NCBI RefSeq assembly: GCF_000411255.1
Contig: NZ_KE150412.1
Location: 1,833,657-1,877,613, forward strand
Direction of reading: 5' to 3'
DNA from: Paenibacillus sp. HGH0039
GTDB taxonomy: Bacteria > Bacillota > Bacilli > Paenibacillales > NBRC-103111
Length of the DNA: 43,957 nucleotides
The position numbers and the translations under genes were made by a program. Below, piece by piece: positions 16,555 to 24,463 of the stretch. The notes beneath the pieces are model-generated. The model ran no database searches. It had not been told where the DNA came from and saw only the letters and a list, made by a program, of their open reading frames with translations. Each line of letters opens with the position of its first letter. Position 1 is the stretch's first letter.

Positions 16555-17148
16555 TTATTTACGCTTTGCCCGCATTTTTTTGGCTACCAGATAAATGATC
16601 ATAAGACCGATAGCTGCGATTAGAATCGGAACTGTGTATTTGCCTGCAATGTCGTCGATGCTCTCCCAATTGTCTTTCAGGGTCATCCCGAGATAGACGA
16701 ACAGCATGGACCACGGAATAACCGCCAACGTCGTATAGAACGTAAACAGTCCCAGAGGCATTTTGGCAAGCCCCGCCGGTACCGAGATCGCATGCCGGAC
16801 GACCGGTATGAAACGGGCCGTAAAAATAACGCCTGTTCCGTATTTGTTGAACCAGGTCTCCGCAACGTCGATGTGATGCTTATTGATGAATATGTATTTG
16901 CCGTACCTTTCCAAAATAGGACGTCCGCCGTAACGGCCGACCCAGTAGACGAAAATCTGGGCGATGACGCCACCCACGGTGCCGAAAAAGACGGCGCCTG
17001 CAAAACCGATCTCGCCTTTGGCTACCAGATAGCCCGCATACGAAAGTACGATTTCACTCGGAATAACCTCGATCATCAGTCCGAGCATGACCCCCCAGTA
17101 CCCGAGGCCTTCAAAAAATACCAAAAGCGAATGAATAAACTCTCCCAT
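16555..17148 (-). CDS. DedA family membrane protein
   Basis: This 197-residue integral membrane protein has the DedA/VTT signature: IEVIPSEIVLSYAG near the N-terminus, the GGVIAQIFVYWVGRYGG segment and ARFIPVVRHAISVPAGLA with the conserved Arg residues. About five hydrophobic segments are visible. Recent work links DedA proteins to recycling of undecaprenyl phosphate and other lipid transport; which applies here is not shown. The ATG at 17148 lies 6 bases after AGTAGG; an in-frame TTG two codons earlier is possible. It heads the operon with the thioredoxin-fold and MBL genes (32-base gap). Confidence 0.9.
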   Translation of the reverse strand: MGEFIHSLLVFFEGLGYWGVMLGLMIEVIPSEIVLSYAGYLVAKGEIGFAGAVFFGTVGGVIAQIFVYWVGRYGGRPILERYGKYIFINKHHIDVAETWFNKYGTGVIFTARFIPVVRHAISVPAGLAKMPLGLFTFYTTLAVIPWSMLFVYLGMTLKDNWESIDDIAGKYTVPILIAAIGLMIIYLVAKKMRAKRK

Positions 17149-17496
17149 CTCCAACCTACTTTCCCCAGCATGATTGTCGATTCGCGGGTCTTCCCGCGCT
17201 TTCTTCTAATAGAATCTCCCCTATTCTACCATAGAGAAAGGCCGTCAACCACTTAACAATGCGGCCGGGCCGTGTAAAGGAGACGATGAAGCCCTTTCGC
17301 GGGGAGCCGATAAAGAAATGTCTCCTATCCGCTCGGACCGGCAAAGAACCCTGCTCATCCGGAAGGAAGCGTAAAAGCCGAACCAAACGGATGAAACTGA
17401 CGGACCCCGCGGACAACTTTTACTTGTCCGGTTATTTTCATCATGAGCTGACAAGCCCGTGCATATAGTGTACAAACTGGTCTGGGGGGAAGGTTC
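17149..17496. promoter_or_regulatory. Divergent intergenic region with inverted repeat CGGACAA/TTGTCCG
   Basis: No gene is supported in these 348 bases between the divergent DedA and cupredoxin genes. A perfect repeat CGGACAA (17410-17416), seven bases, TTGTCCG (17424-17430) lies 67 bases upstream of the cupredoxin start and could be an operator. TATAGT (17464-17469) is a possible -10 for the cupredoxin gene, without a good -35. A short hairpin CGCGGG/CCCGCG (about 17190-17206) lies in the DedA leader. Confidence 0.4.
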
Positions 17497-17952
17497 ATGT
17501 TCAAATCTTTTGTACTCAAAAAATATCACTTCGTCATGTTTCTCGGGTTTCTTTGCGTAGCGTTCGCGGCAGTCCTGTTTTTCCGGAATCCGCAAATCTT
17601 GTCTACGGCGGCGGAGCCGGCCACGGCTTCGGAACGGACGATCCAGCTCGTTACCGGAGAATTTTCCACGAAGCTGGATAACGGCAAAGAAATCGAAGCT
17701 TACCGCTGGGACCCCGGCACGATTGTCGTGCGCAAAGGCGAGAATATCCGGCTCAGCATTTACGGAGTCAACGGAGCGAGCCATCCTTTTATTATCGAAG
17801 GTCTGAACATCAAAGGCGAAGTAAAAAAAGGCAAAGAAACGGTCGTCAACTTCAAAGCGGAAAAAACGGGAACCTACCGGCTCATCTGCATGACTCACAC
17901 GGATATCGCCCACAGCGGCCCGATGATCGCCTATATCAATGTCATCGACTGA
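17497..17952 (+). CDS. Membrane-anchored cupredoxin-domain protein
   Basis: The 151-residue protein has one N-terminal membrane segment (about 12-29) and an outer beta-sandwich. The copper-site residues of a cupredoxin are recognisable: His in GASHPFIIEG, Cys in RLICMTHTD, a nearby His and Met in HSGPMIAYI. This is similar to the copper-binding domain of cytochrome oxidase subunit II and nitrosocyanin-like proteins, but no oxidase genes are nearby. An electron-transfer or copper-handling role outside the membrane is likely. The ATG follows GGGGGGAAGG; the gene ends at a strong terminator. Confidence 0.85.
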   Translation: MFKSFVLKKYHFVMFLGFLCVAFAAVLFFRNPQILSTAAEPATASERTIQLVTGEFSTKLDNGKEIEAYRWDPGTIVVRKGENIRLSIYGVNGASHPFIIEGLNIKGEVKKGKETVVNFKAEKTGTYRLICMTHTDIAHSGPMIAYINVID

Positions 17953-17954
17953 CA

Positions 17955-17980
17955 GGAAGCCTCAGGCTTCCTTTTTTATT
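17955..17980 (+). terminator. Intrinsic terminator of the cupredoxin gene
   Basis: GGAAGCCT, a two-base loop and AGGCTTCC are followed directly by TTTTTTATT, three bases after the stop. Confidence 0.92.
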
Positions 17981-18132
17981 GTTTCTTGCATCGTTTCCCG
18001 GCCCCGTCACCTCCAATATTTTTCCGTTTATTCCGTCTTCCCTTCGCTCTTCCGGCTTCTTTCCCCTTCCTTTCCTCCTCACTTCCGGCAGGTCAGCCGC
18101 ATACACTGAAACAGAGTAAGGAGGCGATCCGG

Positions 18133-18447
18133 TTGAAGAATAAAACCAACGAGAAGCACAAGCCGCAAATTCCGAGCGCCAGGGGAATACGCCGTTCGTG
18201 CAGCCGCGAGCTTTACCGAACCGTCAAACGGCTGAAAATGTATATCTCCCCGGAAAAAATCGAGGAAGCGGAGAAGATATATACCCGGAAAGTAGCCCAG
18301 CACATCGCGTTCATCGTGGAGCATTCGGATAACCGCAAAGTCCAGGCGGACTGGTGGGAGGAACATGTCGCTCCCGAGATAGCCGTCCTGTGGGACGTGA
18401 ACGCCGATACGCTGTCCAAAGCGTTCCGCAGCGCTTACGGGGGATAA
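18133..18447 (+). CDS. Small basic protein of unknown function
   Basis: The 104-residue protein begins with a strongly basic tail (KNKTNEKHKPQ...) and continues as predicted amphipathic helices (RELYRTVKRLKMYISPEKIEEAEKIY; VAQHIAFIVEHS), ending DTLSKAFRSAYGG. I do not recognise the family. The TTG at 18133 is chosen because AAGGAGGCGAT lies 7 bases upstream; the longer frame from 17986 has no ribosome site and an unlikely sequence. It is flanked by terminators on both sides, so it forms its own transcription unit. Confidence 0.7.
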   Translation: MKNKTNEKHKPQIPSARGIRRSCSRELYRTVKRLKMYISPEKIEEAEKIYTRKVAQHIAFIVEHSDNRKVQADWWEEHVAPEIAVLWDVNADTLSKAFRSAYGG

Positions 18448-18455
18448 GAATGAAC

Positions 18456-18487
18456 GCCGGACCGCGCTTGCGGAACCGGCTTTTTTT
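18456..18487 (+). terminator. Intrinsic terminator of the 18133 gene
   Basis: GCCGG-A-CCGC and GCGG-AA-CCGGC form an interrupted stem followed by TTTTTTT, 8 bases after the stop. Confidence 0.88.
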
Positions 18488-18579
18488 GCTGAACAGCCTC
18501 CGGGAGGCCGGATGAAATGGAGATGTAAGGGCAGGCTAACCCTTATCCGATATGCAAACCGACAGGAGGATCAGTCAGC

Positions 18580-19512
18580 ATGATCAAGATTTCCGGGTCT
18601 GTCAAGGCCCTCCCCTTACGGCGGACGGCTGCGGCCTGCGCCATTTGCGTCTTCTTCACCCTGGCCCCCGCTCCCGCGCTCGCATCCGGCGGGTCTCACG
18701 TCTCAAGCGGGTTAACCGTTTCCGCCCCCCGAGCGGAAGCCGTGAACGGGCTGCCGCACCGTTCAACCGCTTCAGCGGCTTCGATACCGGCGGAGAAAGA
18801 TCCGCACGCCACTGCCGCCAAACCCCGGGATCGAGATTATTACGAACAGCGCGGAGAAATCGTCTGGGAGGTCCCGTCCGCAGGCAAAGTGATTGCACTG
18901 ACGTTCGACGACGGGCCGGACCCGGTACAGACGGTGCAAATTTTGGACGAGCTGAAAAAGTACGGGGCGAAAGCCACGTTTTTCGTAGTCGGAAAAAGAG
19001 CCGAGAGGTTTCCCGAACTGATCAAACGAGAGACGGCCGAGGGGCATGAGATCGGCAATCATACGTACAGCCACCCTTTTCTGACCAACAACCGGTCCAC
19101 GGAAAGCATCCGCAGCGAGATCGCGGCGACGCAGAAGGTGATCAAATCCATCAACGGAACGGCACCCGTCCTGTTCCGCCCGCCGGGCGGCTATTACCAT
19201 GAAAGGCTCGTTCATGTCTCTCTGGCGGAAGGGTGTCTGCCTATTCTATGGTCCTGGCACCAGGACACGGAAGACTGGAAAGCTCCCGGTGTGAACCGGG
19301 TCGTGAACAAGGTGCTGAATAATGCCCGCGAGGGTGATATTGTCCTGTTCCACGATCATGTCCTGGGCTCTATGAATACGGTCGATGCGATACGTAAAAT
19401 TCTGCCGGAGCTGTCTAAGCGGGGTTATCATTTCGTCACGGTATCGGAGCTTCTGAAACTGCGCGGATCAACCAGCGGAGTAAGCAAACCTTCCGGTTCC
19501 AAAACGAAATAA
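18580..19512 (+). CDS. Secreted polysaccharide deacetylase (NodB homology domain)
   Basis: The 310-residue protein has an N-terminal signal peptide (about 1-36, ending ALASG), a low-complexity linker and a carbohydrate esterase 4 domain (about 95-290). The five family motifs are visible: TFDDGPD (catalytic base Asp and metal Asp), NHTYSHP (two metal His), RPPGGYY, the SWHQDTEDW strand and LFHDH (catalytic His). It probably deacetylates peptidoglycan or another N-acetylated wall glycan. The ATG follows ACAGGAGGATC. Confidence 0.92.
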   Translation: MIKISGSVKALPLRRTAAACAICVFFTLAPAPALASGGSHVSSGLTVSAPRAEAVNGLPHRSTASAASIPAEKDPHATAAKPRDRDYYEQRGEIVWEVPSAGKVIALTFDDGPDPVQTVQILDELKKYGAKATFFVVGKRAERFPELIKRETAEGHEIGNHTYSHPFLTNNRSTESIRSEIAATQKVIKSINGTAPVLFRPPGGYYHERLVHVSLAEGCLPILWSWHQDTEDWKAPGVNRVVNKVLNNAREGDIVLFHDHVLGSMNTVDAIRKILPELSKRGYHFVTVSELLKLRGSTSGVSKPSGSKTK

Positions 19513-19602
19513 GCGGTCTCGCAATTTCATCTGTCCTCCTTCCTTCTTCCGATGTACAATTGGGAAAAGGAATCACGGGTTGGAGGACGGTGGCTTTACG
19601 CA

Positions 19603-20370
19603 ATGGAAGCTTTAAGCTGGGAAATGCTGCTTTTTCTGATTGTGACCGGGTTTTTGGCCGCTTTCGTGGATTCGGTTGTCGGCGGGGGCGGTCTTATTAC
19701 TGTTCCGGCCCTGCTGTTTACGGGCCTTCCGCCGGCGCTCGTTCTCGGAACCAACAAGCTGGCGGGAACGATGTGCTCGCTGACTAGCATGACTTCGTTC
19801 CTGCTTTCCGGAAAAATCCATTTTCGGCTGGCCGCGGCGCTTTTTCCGCTGTCCCTGGTCGGTTCGATGCTCGGCGCGCTGCTGGTACACCGGATACCGT
19901 CCGAGTTTCTTAAACCGTTGGTCGTGGTGCTGCTCATTGCCGTGACGGTCTACACTTTGCTCAAAAAAAATTGGGGAGCGGCGTCCACCTTCAGCGGCCT
20001 TACGTCCCGGAGCAGGTTCTGGCTGGCGGCCGGAGCTTTCGTTATCGGCTTTTACGACGGCTTCTTCGGCCCCGGAACGGGCTCGTTCCTTATTTTCCTG
20101 TTTCTGCTGCTCGGTTTTGATTTCGTGGGAGCATCCGCCAATTCGAAAGTGCTTAACTTCGCCAGCAATATCGGTGCGCTGGTCACCTTCTTCCTGGTGG
20201 ATTCCGTAAGTCTCGCATACGGGATTCCGATGGGGATCGCCATGATCGGAGGCGCGCTTGTGGGAACCCGTTTTGCCATCCGCAAAGGAGCTTCCTTCGT
20301 CAAGCCGCTTTTTCTGATCATGACCACGGTGCTGATCGGCAAACAGTTATGGACGCTGATCATGTCCTGA
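19603..20370 (+). CDS. TSUP (TauE/SafE) family permease
   Basis: The 255-residue integral membrane protein has about eight hydrophobic segments in two halves. Each half carries the family motif: GFLAAFVDSVVGGGGLITVPALL near the start (here split as FVDSVVGGGGLITVP) and GFYDGFFGPGTGSFLIF at the start of the second half. The YfcA branch of TSUP proteins exports sulfite or other organosulfur anions, but the substrate here is unknown. The ATG at 19603 is used because it begins the conserved part; GGAGG is 14 bases upstream. It ends at a terminator shared with the convergent SDR gene. Confidence 0.9.
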   Translation: MEALSWEMLLFLIVTGFLAAFVDSVVGGGGLITVPALLFTGLPPALVLGTNKLAGTMCSLTSMTSFLLSGKIHFRLAAALFPLSLVGSMLGALLVHRIPSEFLKPLVVVLLIAVTVYTLLKKNWGAASTFSGLTSRSRFWLAAGAFVIGFYDGFFGPGTGSFLIFLFLLLGFDFVGASANSKVLNFASNIGALVTFFLVDSVSLAYGIPMGIAMIGGALVGTRFAIRKGASFVKPLFLIMTTVLIGKQLWTLIMS

Positions 20371-20408
20371 CGACGGCCTTACGTGCAGCATGCAAGCAAA
20401 CAAACAAA

Positions 20409-20447
20409 CAGAGCCTGACAGTTCAATCGTGAACTGTCAGGCTCTTT
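20409..20447. terminator. Bidirectional terminator
   Basis: AGAGCCTGACAGTTCA and TGAACTGTCAGGCTCT form a perfect 16-base stem with a four-base loop between the convergent TSUP and oxidoreductase genes. The T run after it is short on either strand. Confidence 0.8.
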
Positions 20448-20451
20448 CGCG

Positions 20452-21111
20452 TTAAATCTGATGCGATTCGTAGATGCGGATACTTTCCGGTTTCTGCTTG
20501 GCGGCCTCCGCCATTCCCGCAGCGACCCGCTGAGCCGGTATCGGCCTATATTTACGAAGACCCCCCGCCATCAGGAAAGAGAAAGCTTTCGCGGCTACGG
20601 CTCCCGCTTTCTCGCCGAAACGGAATTCCTCTCTGTCTCCCAGCAGGAGGGAAGGTCTGAATATTCGCAATGTACGAAGTCCCAATTTGGATAAACCGTG
20701 TTCCAGATCTCCTTTGACCCGGCTGTAAAAAAATTTCGAATCCCGCTTCGCTCCCATGGCGGAAACGACAAGAAATTGGCGGGCCCCGTACTTCTTCGCC
20801 AGGTTGCCCAGAATCATCGGGTATTCATAATCGACCTCGCGGAACTGTTCCTGTGTCCCGGCTTTCTTAATCGTGGTGCCCAGCGCGCAAAACACATCCG
20901 CCTGCTTCAATTCTCCGCGTAAATCTTGCTCCAACTGCTCCGGGTTCCAATCCGTCACGATTTGATGAAACTTGCTTTCACTGTCCCGTCCCTCGATTCG
21001 CGTGCGGACCAAGACGATAATTTTCTCGTAACCGGGATCGGCGATAAGGACAGAGATCAACTCTCTGCCTACCAGTCCCGACGCGCCGGCTATTATGGCA
21101 GTTTTTTTCAT
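20452..21111 (-). CDS. NAD(P)-binding atypical SDR oxidoreductase
   Basis: The 219-residue protein has an N-terminal Rossmann fold with AGASGLVGREL (GxxGxxG) at residues about 8-18, an ALGTTIKKAGT segment, VSAMGA at the third strand and YSRVKGDLE in place of the YxxxK pair. The arrangement resembles the HTATIP2/TIP30-like NAD(P)H-binding family. Substrate and reaction are unknown. The ATG follows AGGAGTGC. It stands alone between two terminators. Confidence 0.87.
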   Translation of the reverse strand: MKKTAIIAGASGLVGRELISVLIADPGYEKIIVLVRTRIEGRDSESKFHQIVTDWNPEQLEQDLRGELKQADVFCALGTTIKKAGTQEQFREVDYEYPMILGNLAKKYGARQFLVVSAMGAKRDSKFFYSRVKGDLEHGLSKLGLRTLRIFRPSLLLGDREEFRFGEKAGAVAAKAFSFLMAGGLRKYRPIPAQRVAAGMAEAAKQKPESIRIYESHQI

Positions 21112-21223
21112 TAAGCAGCACTCCTGATTTAAAAACGTAAAAACGGGTTAGCACACGTAGATTTTACCAATCGGCGATTTCTCATCCCTTTAAACGCGGA
21201 ATTAAGCAAACGGCGCCTCTACA

Positions 21224-21249
21224 AATATAAACAGCCCCGAAGCGGGGCC
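21224..21249 (-). terminator. Intrinsic terminator of the monooxygenase gene
   Basis: On the minus strand GCCCCG and CGGGGC form a short GC stem followed by TGTTTATATTT, about 50 bases after the 21298 stop. The T run is interrupted. Confidence 0.6.
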
Positions 21250-21297
21250 GTTATCCTATAAACGAATGAATGTACGTTAAAGTTTCGGAAGCTTTCC

Positions 21298-21579
21298 CTA
21301 GATGAGCGTCTCGCCTTCGAAATACGAAAGACGCGCTTTCGGTTTCATCTCCTGGCCTCCATGGCCGCCGTGTGAACGTTTGAAAACCTCGCTTTGGGTA
21401 TACGCCTCGAACGCTTCTTTATTTTCCCACTTCGTGATCACTTTAATCGCCTGTTCGTCGGTCCAGACTTCCAATCCGAGAAAGCCTTGGAGTTCTTTCA
21501 TGTTAGGCGCCTGCTTGCGGAACATTTCGACCATTTGCGGAGGATTGGGAACTTCAATGGTATTTACGGCAATGTACAT
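21298..21579 (-). CDS. Antibiotic biosynthesis monooxygenase (HmoB/IsdG-like)
   Basis: The 93-residue ferredoxin-like-fold protein begins MYIAVNTIEVPNPPQMVEMFRK and has the core GFLGLEVW, KVITKWENKEAFEAYTQSEVFKRSH, with His at the position used for heme binding in IsdG-type enzymes. It is likely a heme-degrading or related ABM-domain monooxygenase; the family also includes other activities. A HGGHGGQEM loop follows the His. The ATG at 21579 has GAGG 9 bases upstream; two earlier in-frame ATGs are less well placed. Confidence 0.85.
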   Translation of the reverse strand: MYIAVNTIEVPNPPQMVEMFRKQAPNMKELQGFLGLEVWTDEQAIKVITKWENKEAFEAYTQSEVFKRSHGGHGGQEMKPKARLSYFEGETLI

Positions 21580-21682
21580 CTTGGACATCCTCATTTCTTA
21601 ATTAGAGTACGAAACCTTATGTATAGTGTAGACCATTGAGAGCGGAGAAACAAATAAACAGAGATTATAACCATTATTTGTC

Positions 21683-21710
21683 TTGTAAAATAATTAATAC
21701 GATATATAAT
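21683..21710 (+). promoter_or_regulatory. Putative sigma-A promoter of the DUF2167 gene
   Basis: TTGTAA (21683-21688) and TATAAT (21705-21710) with a 16-base spacer lie in a very AT-rich stretch (about 21600-21750), 48 bases upstream of the TTG start. Alternative hexamers overlap, so the exact site is uncertain. Confidence 0.55.
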
Positions 21711-21757
21711 AAGCGATATTTAATAAATAACTATTTAAAAACAAAGGAGAGAAAATT

Positions 21758-22918
21758 TTGAAGCTTCCGAAGTTAATTACCTTACTAACCGGCGCAGCCC
21801 TCTGTGTCTCTTTGTGGACGGCTCCGGCCTCGGCTGAAGAAACCTTGAACTGGGTGGAAGGTCCGAAAAAAGTGGGACTCGGTCAAATCGCCGAGCTGGA
21901 TCTGGACAAAAATTTTGTGTTTCTGAATGATACCGATACCAAAAAGTTTGAGCAGCAAAACGATTCCCACGTGAATAACCGTGAAATCGGTTCCGTTTTC
22001 CCGAAGGATGAAAATCAAAACTGGGCGGTTATTTTCGAATACGAGGACACCGGTCACGTCAAAGATGACGAGAAAGACAAAATCGATGCGAACGAGCTCC
22101 TTGAAAGTTACAAGACCGGAACGGAAGAATCGAATAAAAAAAGAGATGTATCCAACCGCCTGTTCGTCGACGGCTGGGATGTGAAGCCCTTTTACGACAA
22201 CGACATACATAGCCTTTCCTGGTCCCTGCTGGGACACGATTCCAATAACGAAAAATTCGTCAACTATAACGTCAACGTACTTACCCGGAAGGGCGTGATT
22301 TCCGTCGTTCTCGTGACCGACCCGAAAAATCTCGCTGCGGACCGTAAGGTGCTGACCTCCTCCATCCTGCCGAAGCTGCAGGTGAAGGCCGGAGAACGTT
22401 ACGAAGAGTACAACTCCAAAACGGACAAGCTGGCCGAGTACGGTCTGTCGGGCCTGATCCTCGGGGGCGCGGGTCTTGCGGTCGCCAAAAAGGTCGGACT
22501 GATCGGACTGCTGCTCGTCTTCCTGAAAAAGTTCGGCGTCATTCTTGTCGCCGGCCTCGCTGCCTTGTGGCGGTTCCTCCGCGGCAAGAAAAAGAAAGCG
22601 GCAGCCGCAGAGCAGGCCGCGGAGGCGCGTGCCGCCGAAGCGAGAGCGGCCGAGCTGACGGCAGCCGGAAGCGACGGCCCCGCGGCCGATGCGACGGCGC
22701 AGGACGCGGCCACCGCTCCCGGGCCTTCGGCGGACCCGGGTGCCCCCGCAGACGCCCGGACTCACGGCGGCTCCGGGGCTGACCCGGCGCTGGAGCCCGA
22801 GCATTCCCGCTCCGAGGCGGCTCCCGCTTCCGAGTCCGGAACCGGCCGCACCCCTCTTACGGATGAGGATTCCCTCCGTAAGCCCGACCGGCCGGAAGAT
22901 CCGGACAAGAGCAAGTAG
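21758..22918 (+). CDS. Secreted DUF2167 family membrane protein with low-complexity tail
   Basis: The 386-residue protein has a signal peptide (about 1-27, ending ASAEE) and a DUF2167 domain (about 30-225) with the family features LGQIAELDLDKNFVFL, WAVIFEYEDTGHVKDDEKDKI and VSNRLFVDGW. Then come two hydrophobic segments (about 228-272), a Lys-rich stop (RGKKKK) and a low-complexity tail of about 110 residues rich in Ala, Pro, Gly, Asp and Glu. The tail is much more GC-rich than the domain and is not a usual family part. The start is TTG after AAAGGAGAG. Function unknown. It is followed by its own terminator. Confidence 0.85.
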   Translation: MKLPKLITLLTGAALCVSLWTAPASAEETLNWVEGPKKVGLGQIAELDLDKNFVFLNDTDTKKFEQQNDSHVNNREIGSVFPKDENQNWAVIFEYEDTGHVKDDEKDKIDANELLESYKTGTEESNKKRDVSNRLFVDGWDVKPFYDNDIHSLSWSLLGHDSNNEKFVNYNVNVLTRKGVISVVLVTDPKNLAADRKVLTSSILPKLQVKAGERYEEYNSKTDKLAEYGLSGLILGGAGLAVAKKVGLIGLLLVFLKKFGVILVAGLAALWRFLRGKKKKAAAAEQAAEARAAEARAAELTAAGSDGPAADATAQDAATAPGPSADPGAPADARTHGGSGADPALEPEHSRSEAAPASESGTGRTPLTDEDSLRKPDRPEDPDKSK

Positions 22919-22955
22919 CCTGCGGCTGTGTTCACCGCGCGGCGCAGATTCATCC

Positions 22956-22995
22956 AAAGGCAGTTCCCGTTCGAGGGCGGGAGCTGCCTTTTTTT
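22956..22995 (+). terminator. Intrinsic terminator of the DUF2167 gene
   Basis: AAAGGCAGTTCCCG and CGGGAGCTGCCTTT form a stem followed by TTTTT, about 40 bases after the stop. It closely resembles the terminator at 25355-25394. Confidence 0.9.
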
Positions 22996-23179
22996 CTATC
23001 CGGAAACCGGAGCCATGTACGCGGTATGCCCCCGGTTTGTCCCCGTAATGCCGGTCCGGTATCCCCGTTCTGGCTATATCCCGGATACTCCGCCCGGTAT
23101 ATCTTTTAGAGTGTAAAGGATTTACCGAGGTTTCCGAAGCGGAGGTGAACGTACAGAACATACAAAACGCACAAAACCG

Positions 23180-23189
23180 AAAGCGCTTT
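23180..23189. promoter_or_regulatory. Possible cre (CcpA) half-palindrome
   Basis: The core AAAGCGCTTT in the context CCGAAAGCGCTTTATT resembles the catabolite response element consensus TGAAAGCGCTTTCA but lacks the outer TG and CA. It lies about 60 bases upstream of the amidase start. Regulation by CcpA is only a suggestion. Confidence 0.3.
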
Positions 23190-23247
23190 ATTTTTCTGAC
23201 GGAACATGCCGCCATTAAATCCACTAATTTTAGGAGGGAATTTATTT

Positions 23248-24381
23248 ATGAAGCTTAAAAAAATGGTCACTTCTCTGCTGTTGATTTCCGCTTTTACGAC
23301 GACTTCGGCATTTGCCCAGACGTCCCCCGGAGGCGTCAAAGACGACCTTTATCAGAAGGCCGTTCAAAAGGAAGTCGAAAATTTTGTCAAGAAAGCTTAT
23401 AACCCCTACTACACAATTAACTCCATCCAATTATCCACTTCGGATTACTCGGTTAAAGACAACCGGTTGACGGCCCGCGTGAACATTTCCTTGAATAAAA
23501 CGCTCAAAGCGAAATCGGTCGATGAGCTGCCCTACGTGAAAGGATTGAAAAGCAAGCTTAACGTCTTGAAGCTGCGCAAAGACGCAAGCTCCACGGATGC
23601 GGAGCAGGTCGTCAACGACCGGATGAAAGATCTGCAGGAATATATCGGGACTTCCACGGACCAGAACGATTCGTTCCGGATTACGGCTCCTATCGTGAAC
23701 GGCAGCCCGGACCTCAAGAACGCCAATCTGGAATTTCTTAACGGACTGGTCGACTGGATTCCCGCGGATTATTTTATTCCTTCCAATGAGTCCAGCATGA
23801 TCGAAAACGGCGAAGAGTTTGTTACGGAAGCCGTAACGACCAACAAAAACTTCCTCGTCAAGAGCCCGGCAGAAGCTTCGCTGGTCCAGCCGCTTGCCGC
23901 CGTCACCTACGACAGGATTGCCGCGAGGGATTATGCCAACAAATGGACCTCGAACACAACGAACGCGTCCGGCTACGACACGAGCAAATGGAACCCGAAC
24001 TATGCCAAACATACCGAAAACGGCGGTGTCGACTGCGCCAACTACGTTTCTCAATCGATCTATGCCGGCGGCATCCCGACGGACAGCACATGGAAACCGG
24101 AAAGCCTCGCCTGGGTGAACACGGGCCGTAACATCTCCAACGGTTTGAAGCAGTATATGGTGGATACGAAAGGCTATTTCTACAAGACCACCAAAGCGAC
24201 GACTCCCGCAGGCGGCTTCATCAGCGCCTTAAACTACTCGCACGTTATGTTCGTGGTAGCCAACGATACGGTCACGATGCAGTTCAGCGCTCACACCAAT
24301 GACAGACTTAAAGCATCCTTTGCCAACTTCTCGGCTTCGGATTATGAGTTCTACTATATTAAATCCGCGTATTTAAAATAA
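23248..24381 (+). CDS. Secreted amidase-domain (amidase_6) protein
   Basis: The 377-residue protein has a signal peptide (about 1-24, ending SAFAQ), an N-terminal domain of unknown fold (about 30-215) and a C-terminal putative amidase domain (about 222-377). The latter starts YDRIAARDYANKWTS, with GGVDCANYVSQSIYAGG giving the catalytic Cys of an NlpC/P60-like fold and SALNYSHVMFVV giving the His. Such domains occur in secreted hydrolases of spore formers; the cell wall is a plausible substrate. The ATG at 23248 has AGGAGGG nine bases upstream; the frame upstream to 23206 is not supported. Confidence 0.88.
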   Translation: MKLKKMVTSLLLISAFTTTSAFAQTSPGGVKDDLYQKAVQKEVENFVKKAYNPYYTINSIQLSTSDYSVKDNRLTARVNISLNKTLKAKSVDELPYVKGLKSKLNVLKLRKDASSTDAEQVVNDRMKDLQEYIGTSTDQNDSFRITAPIVNGSPDLKNANLEFLNGLVDWIPADYFIPSNESSMIENGEEFVTEAVTTNKNFLVKSPAEASLVQPLAAVTYDRIAARDYANKWTSNTTNASGYDTSKWNPNYAKHTENGGVDCANYVSQSIYAGGIPTDSTWKPESLAWVNTGRNISNGLKQYMVDTKGYFYKTTKATTPAGGFISALNYSHVMFVVANDTVTMQFSAHTNDRLKASFANFSASDYEFYYIKSAYLK

Positions 24382-24422
24382 TAGCCGTATCCGAGGCGAA
24401 CAGCCGGCGTCGGCCGACACCA

Positions 24423-24463
24423 CCCCCTATCCCGTACACAAGCGGGACAGGGGGTTTATTTTA
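24423..24463. terminator. Intrinsic terminator between convergent genes
   Basis: CCCCCTATCCCG, a loop and CGGGACAGGGGG are followed by TTTATTTTA. It serves the amidase gene; its right arm touches the stop codon of the convergent regulator gene at 24456. Confidence 0.85.

Noticed and set aside
17245-17913. 222-codon minus-strand frame
   Set aside because: Antisense to the cupredoxin gene; no ribosome site and no family.
21785-23224. 479-codon minus-strand frame
   Set aside because: Antisense to the DUF2167 gene and crosses its terminator; low-complexity Arg/Gly translation.
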